10,952 nt of DNA from Oscillospiraceae bacterium. GTDB taxonomy: Bacteria; Bacillota; Clostridia; Oscillospirales; Oscillospiraceae. Below, one piece after another: positions 6,564 to 10,952 of the stretch. Position numbers and translations under genes: made by a program. Location: NCBI GenBank assembly GCA_009776905.1, contig WRMX01000071.1, positions 4,844 to 15,795 of the forward strand. Direction: 5' to 3'. The notes beneath the pieces were generated by a model. It had not been told where the DNA came from, did no database searches, and saw nothing but the letters and a program-made list of their open reading frames with translations. Numbering within the stretch: the first letter of the stretch is position 1; the number at the start of each line of letters is the position of its first letter.

Positions 6564-6566
6564 CTG
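6551..6566 (+). promoter_or_regulatory. Ribosome binding site and CTG start codon of motA
   Basis: GAGGTG (6551-6556) lies seven bases before CTG (6564-6566). An in-frame TGA at 6555-6557 blocks any start further upstream, and no ATG, GTG or TTG occurs in frame until ATG at 6624, which has no ribosome binding site. The spacing and the protein both point to CTG as the initiator. Confidence 0.75.
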
Positions 6567-7361
6567 GAAATTACGACCATATTCGGCCTTGTATTTGGAT
6601 TTGCCGCTATCGTCATATGTATTATGATAGACGGCATACTCGGAGACTATGTAGACCTAGCGTCGATATTCATAGTTTTCGGAGGCGTCATCGCGTCTAC
6701 AGTTGTCTCATATCCAATGGATTCTTTGAAGAACCTCGGGAAACTGCTGGGCGGCGCTTTTAAGGCGAAAAAAGTGGACTTCCAAGCGGATATAGAGAAC
6801 ATTGTCAAGATAGCCAATGTCGCAAGACGCGAGGGAATCTTGGCATTGGAAGAAACCGTAAGCGAGATGAACGACCCGTTTATGCAAAAGGGCATTATGC
6901 TCATCATAGACGGTTCCGATCCGGAGCTTGTAAAGAGCGTGCTGGAAACTGAGCTCGTTTTTATCAGGGAGCGGCACAGTTCAGGACAGGCGATTTTATT
7001 GTCGATGTCGAGTTACTCTCCTGCTTTCGGAATGATCGGGACGCTCGTAGGACTTATTAACATGCTCCGAAAGCTCGACGACCCCAGCTCATTGGGGCCT
7101 AGCATGGCGGTCGCGCTGGTTACGACATTCTACGGCGTCGTTCTGGCGAACCTGCTGTTTACCCCATTTGCAAAAAAACTCGCAGTGCAGAGCTCCGATG
7201 AGTGCTTGCGCAAAGAAATCGTGCTGGAAGGCATACTGTCTATTCAAGATGGAGAGAACCCGCGTATCATCCGTGAGAAGCTCAATGCGTTCCTTCCGCA
7301 GTCGCAAATCAGCGCCGCGACAGATACGGCGCAAAGCGAAGGTGCAGGACGCGAGGCATAG
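6564..7361 (+). CDS. motA: MotA, flagellar stator proton-channel subunit (CTG start)
   Basis: 265 residues from CTG 6564, the normal length for MotA. Four membrane segments are visible: about 3-22 (ITTIFGLVFGFAAIVICIMI), 33-50, 151-170 and 181-200. Between segments 2 and 3 is the large cytoplasmic loop with RRE at 88-90 and EE at 96-97, in the region whose charged residues contact FliG. Prolines at 153 and 201 lie at the ends of helices 3 and 4, like the conserved MotA prolines. MotA and MotB together form the ion channel that turns the rotor. Starting at ATG 6624 would delete the first transmembrane helix, giving 245 residues, so I reject it. The gene is followed after 129 bp by motB rather than overlapping it, because repeats fill the gap. 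Whether the ion is H+ or Na+ cannot be told with confidence. Confidence 0.93.
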   Translation: MEITTIFGLVFGFAAIVICIMIDGILGDYVDLASIFIVFGGVIASTVVSYPMDSLKNLGKLLGGAFKAKKVDFQADIENIVKIANVARREGILALEETVSEMNDPFMQKGIMLIIDGSDPELVKSVLETELVFIRERHSSGQAILLSMSSYSPAFGMIGTLVGLINMLRKLDDPSSLGPSMAVALVTTFYGVVLANLLFTPFAKKLAVQSSDECLRKEIVLEGILSIQDGENPRIIREKLNAFLPQSQISAATDTAQSEGAGREA

Positions 7362-7365
7362 ATAG

Positions 7366-7472
7366 GGGTCGATGCCGACAGCACCCCTCACGACTAAACC
7401 GTATGGGACGATACCCACATCGTCCCTCACGACCCAACAGTAGGGGACGATACCCACATCGTCCCGCACGAC
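7366..7472. repeat. Three degenerate 39-bp repeat units between motA and motB
   Basis: Units start at 7366, 7405 and 7444. The second and third share 28 of 29 bases: GGGACGAT, ACCCAC, ATCGTCCC, then T/GCACGAC. Each of these two contains a perfect 8-bp stem with a 6-base loop (7405-7426 and 7444-7465). The first unit matches at 23 of 29 positions and has lost most of the stem. Ten-base spacers differ. It is too short and has too-short spacers for CRISPR. It resembles an intergenic dispersed repeat or a pair of RNA hairpins in the motAB message. Confidence 0.85.
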
Positions 7473-7490
7473 ACAGCGAGGTGAATTGCA

Positions 7491-8315
7491 ATGTCCAGCG
7501 CTTCCGATAGACGAAAAAGCAGCGGCGGCGGCGATGAAGGCGGCGGCGCTAATTGGATGGATACATACGGAGACCTCGTGACGTTGCTGCTGACGTTTTT
7601 CGTGCTGTTGTTTTCTTTCTCAACAATCGATGCAGCCAAATGGCAAGCGTTGGTAGGCTCTTTCACAGGAATATATGCGATTGGGATCGACCCGATAAGC
7701 CCTACTGTCGCTGTGGAAAACCCCATTCCGCAATTTGGAATGCCGCTTTCCGAAGACGACAATGCGGGCGCCCAAAGTCAAGAAGACACGAGCAGCGCAA
7801 ATGCCGCGGATGCCGGCAATGTCCAGCATAACCTTGCGCAAATAGTCAGCATCATGTCAGGTTATATCGATGAGGGAGAAATCTCAGCCGATCTGATGGT
7901 GTTCGAAGATGAATTCCTTGTGAAACTGGTGTTCAACGACAGGGTTTTCTTTGACACTGCTGAGGCCACTGTCTTGCCGGAAGCCTATCCCGTTTTGGAC
8001 ACTGTGATAGATATGATGCTCGAACTGGGCGACTTATATTCCATGATGCGCGTGGAGGGGCATACGGACAGCAGGTCCATCAATACCGTGCGCTATCCGA
8101 GCAACTGGGATCTTTCCGCCGATAGGGCCGTCAAGGTTGTCAGCTATATCAGGCAGGACGGACGGCTTGACAAATCGAGGATTGTCGCCAATGGATATGG
8201 CGAGGAGCACCCCATAGCGCCCAACGACACGCCTGAAAACATGGCGCTCAACCGCCGCGTCGAATTCGTCGTCGAGGCCAGGGGGCGCAGCGGCAACGGT
8301 GGATATATAGGGTAA
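7491..8315 (+). CDS. motB: MotB, flagellar stator subunit with OmpA-like peptidoglycan-binding domain
   Basis: 274 residues. A short glycine/charge-rich head is followed by one transmembrane helix with the channel motif: NWMDTYGDLVTLLLTFF, in which Asp28 is the ion-binding residue. After the helix come a plug-like segment (about 47-65) and an acidic linker rich in Ala, Asp and Ser (about 85-112). The OmpA/MotB domain covers about 145-263, with FFDTAEA, VEGHTDSR (188-195), WDLSADRA and NRRVEFVVE (254-262), which hold it to the peptidoglycan. GAGGTG six bases or so before ATG supports the start. It forms the stator with MotA. Confidence 0.96.
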   Translation: MSSASDRRKSSGGGDEGGGANWMDTYGDLVTLLLTFFVLLFSFSTIDAAKWQALVGSFTGIYAIGIDPISPTVAVENPIPQFGMPLSEDDNAGAQSQEDTSSANAADAGNVQHNLAQIVSIMSGYIDEGEISADLMVFEDEFLVKLVFNDRVFFDTAEATVLPEAYPVLDTVIDMMLELGDLYSMMRVEGHTDSRSINTVRYPSNWDLSADRAVKVVSYIRQDGRLDKSRIVANGYGEEHPIAPNDTPENMALNRRVEFVVEARGRSGNGGYIG

Positions 8316-8451
8316 ATTGGCGATATGCGGCGAGCGATGGTTTTCGATATGCAATGAAATACGTGCCAAACCGGAAGCGCATATCAATACAAACTAACTT
8401 TAATGCGCAGGCTTCTTGTGACTGTGCGACACGAAAGGGACGGCCGGATAA
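8316..8451 (+). other. Intergenic gap motB-fliL, little recognisable
   Basis: 136 bp without a coding frame. GATATGCG (8322-8329) and CGCATATC (8378-8385) are inverted repeats 48 bases apart, and CGATATGC also recurs at 8345-8352. No T-run terminator and no convincing promoter were seen. Confidence 0.4.
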
Positions 8452-8847
8452 ATGAAAAAAATCCTACCCATAATAATTGTCATTGTAGTCGTTGGAGCTG
8501 CGGCGATTTACTTTTTCATGTTCAGCGGAGACAAGGAAAAGCCTGAAATCCGGGTTGAATACTCGCCCGGCGAGTTCTTTACTACTAACGTGAGCGGATC
8601 ATCAAGATTATTAAAAGCCGGGATAATACTTATTGTTAATGATGACAAGCTCGAAGAGCGGCTTACTGCGGAAAACGCCCGTATAAGAGACACGATAATT
8701 TTTATTTTGCGCGACCTCACAGAAAATGAAATCAAAGAGCCCGGCACGCAAGATGTTTTGCGCGGAAGAATAATCGATGCATTGAACGAAAGATTGGAAA
8801 TCGAAAATTTTGTCGAAGTGCTGTTCAATGATTTTGTAATGGCATAA
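8452..8847 (+). CDS. fliL: FliL, flagellar stator-associated membrane protein
   Basis: 131 residues, within the usual FliL range (about 130-180). One N-terminal transmembrane helix (about 4-23, ILPIIIVIVVVGAAAIYFFM) is followed by an extracytoplasmic domain. Family features are GEFFTTNV at about 40-47, a beta strand GIILIVND, a helix with RIRDTIIFILRDLTENEI, then DVLRGRIIDALNERL and a final strand NFVEVLFNDFVM, close to the usual V..V.F.DFVIQ ending. FliL forms a ring around the stator and supports its activation and stability. The ribosome binding site is weak: AGGGA about 11-12 bases upstream of the ATG. The coding sequence is noticeably richer in AT than the neighbouring fliM. Position between motB and fliM is canonical. 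Confidence 0.93.
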   Translation: MKKILPIIIVIVVVGAAAIYFFMFSGDKEKPEIRVEYSPGEFFTTNVSGSSRLLKAGIILIVNDDKLEERLTAENARIRDTIIFILRDLTENEIKEPGTQDVLRGRIIDALNERLEIENFVEVLFNDFVMA

Positions 8848-8892
8848 ATCTGTTTCTTGGTGTGATATTATTCGCTCGGGGGTGATTGTAGC

Positions 8893-9903
8893 TTGTCAGA
8901 AATATTGTCGCAATCTGAGATAGACGAACTATTAAATACGCTCATGGCAGGCGATTCAGCCCCGACAACGGAAGACTCGGATGGGGCGCCGAAGCAAAAA
9001 GTCAAAGAGTACGATTTCAGAACAGCGAACAGATTTCCAAAAGAGCAAATGCGTACGTTCCAAGTCGTCTTTGAGACATTCAGCCAGCTATTTTCCAGCA
9101 AGCTGTCAAGCGTGCTGCGCGTTTCATGTGATTGCGAAGTGCTCTCCATCGAAGAGTGTTCATACAGCGAATTCAACAACTCTCTTCCCGTGCCTGTGAT
9201 ATTGGCAGTTATGGAAGCGCCGCCTATGTATGGCTCGTTGATCGTCCAGATGTCGCCTGAATTTGCATATATGATCATCAGCAGGCTGTTTGGCGGCGTC
9301 ACGTCAGGGGAAAACTCAAAGCAATTCACGGAAATCGAGCTCGCTCTGGTCGAGCGGGTCCTTCGCCAATCGGTGAATGTCTTTGATGAGGCATGGGACA
9401 AAGTCATTGAGCTGACCACGCAGATCGACCGCATCGAGACAAGCTCGCAATTCGCTCAGATAACAGCGCCAAACGAGCCTGTCGCAGTCATAATCGTTAA
9501 CATTAAAATGGGCGACGAAACAGGCTTGATGAGCGTTTGCATCCCGCACACCGCAATCGAACCCGTCGCACAGCAGCTTAATACGCGCATGTGGTTTTCC
9601 AGCGGTTTGCGCGACGACCACAAAAGCGAGGAAAGAACCGCGATTCTTTCGGGAAAGCTGCTCCAGACACCTATTCCGATTACAGCGTTTTTTGACCAGA
9701 CCTCCGCGACAGTGTCAGATATTGTAAACCTTCAAATCGGCGATGTAATAAAGCTTGAACACAGCGTAGACCAACCGCTTACGATCAAAGTCCACCATAT
9801 TCCGAAGTTCCACGCGACAGTCGGGACATTAGGCGCCAAATATGCTTTGCAGATCGTCGATGTAATCAAGGAGGAAAATGAGGATGAATCTATCGCAAGA
9901 TGA
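8893..9903 (+). CDS. fliM: FliM, flagellar motor switch protein
   Basis: 336 residues starting at TTG 8893. The CheY-P-binding peptide is at 3-14 (EILSQSEIDELL). The middle, CheC-like domain runs about 40-235, beginning YDFRTANRFPKEQMRTFQVV, with SLPVPVILAVMEAPP and a central RLFGG. The C-terminal SpoA/FliN-like domain covers about 250-325, with LQIGDVIKLEH. FliM joins FliG and the C-ring and changes rotation direction when CheY-P binds. GGGGGTGAT ends seven bases before the TTG, and no ATG fits the conserved N-terminus. The last 20 bases overlap fliY in another frame, so translation of the two is coupled. Confidence 0.97.
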   Translation: MSEILSQSEIDELLNTLMAGDSAPTTEDSDGAPKQKVKEYDFRTANRFPKEQMRTFQVVFETFSQLFSSKLSSVLRVSCDCEVLSIEECSYSEFNNSLPVPVILAVMEAPPMYGSLIVQMSPEFAYMIISRLFGGVTSGENSKQFTEIELALVERVLRQSVNVFDEAWDKVIELTTQIDRIETSSQFAQITAPNEPVAVIIVNIKMGDETGLMSVCIPHTAIEPVAQQLNTRMWFSSGLRDDHKSEERTAILSGKLLQTPIPITAFFDQTSATVSDIVNLQIGDVIKLEHSVDQPLTIKVHHIPKFHATVGTLGAKYALQIVDVIKEENEDESIAR

Positions 9904-10952
9904 AATCAACGCCCTGCTTTCCGGTGACCAAACCGAGGAAGCCGAGGCGGTGGAAATAATGTCCCCGGAGGCAATTGCAGCCATGCTTGATACTGCAGCG
10001 GCCGCCCAACCGCCTGCCGGCGATGGTGACGCCGTTGATATCATGTCGCCTGAAGCCATCGAGGCGATGCTTGATACAAGCGCGGGAGGCATCGAAGGCG
10101 GAGAGCCCGCCGGAGACGATGCCGCGGACGACCTCGATGCACTATTCAGCCGTTATGAGGAAGAGACTCCCCCTGCAGCCGCACCTGCTGCTTCTGCCGA
10201 GGCCGCAGCGCAACCGGCCGCAGCGCAAACGACCGCAAATTTCGACAGCCAATATGCGAAAGAAGGCTTGTTGACCGCTCAGGAGATCGATATTCTCGGA
10301 GAAGTCGGAAACATCAGCATGGGCGCAGTCGCGACTACAATGTACTCGCTGCTCGACAGGAGGGTTAGCATTACGACTCCGCGCGTCACTGTTTTTGATG
10401 TCAAAGACGTGCTTTCGATATATCAGATTCCTTTCGTAGTCGCCACCATCGAATATGTCGAAGGCATAACCGGCAGCAACCTACTTGTTTTGAAGGTGGA
10501 GGATGCCGCGCTCATCTCGGACATTCTCATGGGCGGAGAAGGCGTGGTCGAACAGCCCATTGTTTTAAACGATATGCACTTGAGCGTGATGAGCGAGATC
10601 ATGAACCAGATGATGGGAGCTTCGTCGACATCGCTATCAAAGCTGCTCCATACGACAGTAAATATTTCCGCTCCGAAGAGTTCTCAGGTCGATGTCGGAT
10701 TTGATGTCACCGAGCTGCTTGGGGATATCGATATGGTTACGAAAATCAGCTTTGACATGGATATTGAGGGGCTTCTCAATAGCGAGTTGATTCAGCTTAT
10801 GCCTTATGATGTGAGCCGTGAGTTTGCAAAAAGATTCATGGACGTAGGAGTGGAGACGCCGTCGACAAAAAGCGCTGCTGCAGCAAGCCCTGCAGCTCCG
10901 GCACCGGCTGCGGCTGCGCAAGCCGCGCCTCCGCCGCAGGCGGCTGCCCCGC
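9884..10952 (+). CDS. fliY: FliY, flagellar motor switch protein / CheY-P phosphatase (5' part)
   Basis: At least 356 residues; the frame runs off the window. The start is ATG 9884: AAGGAGG (9868-9874) is nine bases upstream, whereas ATG 9878 is only three bases from it. Residues 3-14 (LSQDEINALLSG) are the FliM/FliY CheY-binding type peptide, followed by two copies of IMSPEAI.AMLDT (25-37, 53-65). Residues 128-318 are the CheC-like domain. Both phosphatase signatures, [DS]x3Ex2N followed by x22P, are complete: D136, E140, N143, P166 and S234, E238, N241, P264. It should therefore remove phosphate from CheY-P at the switch. From about 325 an Ala/Pro linker leads to the FliN-like SpoA domain expected beyond the window. 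FliY replaces FliN in Bacillota, Thermotoga and spirochaetes. Confidence 0.96.
   Translation, partial: MNLSQDEINALLSGDQTEEAEAVEIMSPEAIAAMLDTAAAAQPPAGDGDAVDIMSPEAIEAMLDTSAGGIEGGEPAGDDAADDLDALFSRYEEETPPAAAPAASAEAAAQPAAAQTTANFDSQYAKEGLLTAQEIDILGEVGNISMGAVATTMYSLLDRRVSITTPRVTVFDVKDVLSIYQIPFVVATIEYVEGITGSNLLVLKVEDAALISDILMGGEGVVEQPIVLNDMHLSVMSEIMNQMMGASSTSLSKLLHTTVNISAPKSSQVDVGFDVTELLGDIDMVTKISFDMDIEGLLNSELIQLMPYDVSREFAKRFMDVGVETPSTKSAAAASPAAPAPAAAAQAAPPPQAAAP

Noticed and set aside
6624..7361. motA starting at ATG 6624
   Set aside because: It would remove transmembrane helix 1 and has no ribosome binding site; the CTG at 6564 fits both.
7089..7469. Minus-strand open frame with a 13-residue repeat (VRDDVGIVPY)
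   Set aside because: It is created by the 39-bp repeats, a multiple of three, and runs antisense into motA; no ribosome binding site.
7366..7472. Possible CRISPR array in the 39-bp repeats
   Set aside because: Only two good copies, spacers of 10 bases, hairpin covering nearly the whole repeat, and no cas genes nearby.
1..10952. tRNA, rRNA, insertion sequence or phage genes
   Set aside because: No sign of a tRNA or rRNA sequence, transposase or phage gene was seen; the genes are all flagellar apart from the repeat protein.

Overview
The window is a stretch of a large flagellar (fla/che-type) operon. All genes lie on the + strand. The order is fliI (3' end), fliJ, ylxF/motE-like, a repeat-protein gene, fliK, flgD, flgE, flbD (swrD), motA, motB, fliL, fliM and fliY (5' part). 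Several things point to Bacillota, most likely a Clostridia-type bacterium of medium GC: the gene order matches the Bacillus/Clostridium fla/che operon, flbD is present, the switch protein is FliY with CheC-like phosphatase motifs, and many genes have strong AGGAGG-type ribosome binding sites. I cannot name the species from the sequence.

Region by region: bases 1-1679 encode the end of the export ATPase (FliI), its stalk protein FliJ and a membrane-anchored coiled-coil MotE/YlxF-family protein. Bases 1698-2696 encode an unusual membrane-anchored protein with six PDFxxP hexapeptides followed by a 26-residue YD-like repeat; it is not part of the canonical operon. It is followed by a good rho-independent terminator and about 160 bp of nested palindromic DNA (2796-2953), so the operon seems to have been interrupted here. 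Bases 2999-6429 carry the hook genes: FliK (hook length control), FlgD (hook cap), FlgE (hook) and the small FlbD/SwrD. After a 134-bp leader come the stator genes motA and motB, separated by three degenerate 39-bp repeat units. Then come fliL, fliM and fliY (stator/rotor support and switch), with fliY running off the window end.

Together the genes make the export, hook, stator and switch modules of one flagellum. FliI/FliJ/FliK/FlgD/FlgE build the hook, MotA/MotB/FliL/FlbD provide and support torque, and FliM/FliY bind phosphorylated CheY and set rotation direction. FliY also probably dephosphorylates CheY-P.

The points most worth attention are: motA appears to start at a rare CTG codon; the repeat protein is inserted between ylxF and fliK; palindromic and 39-bp repeats occupy two intergenic gaps; FliY has three copies of an N-terminal EIxxLL/EAIxxML-type motif and two intact CheC active-site signatures; and the middle of flgE has a composition unlike its ends.
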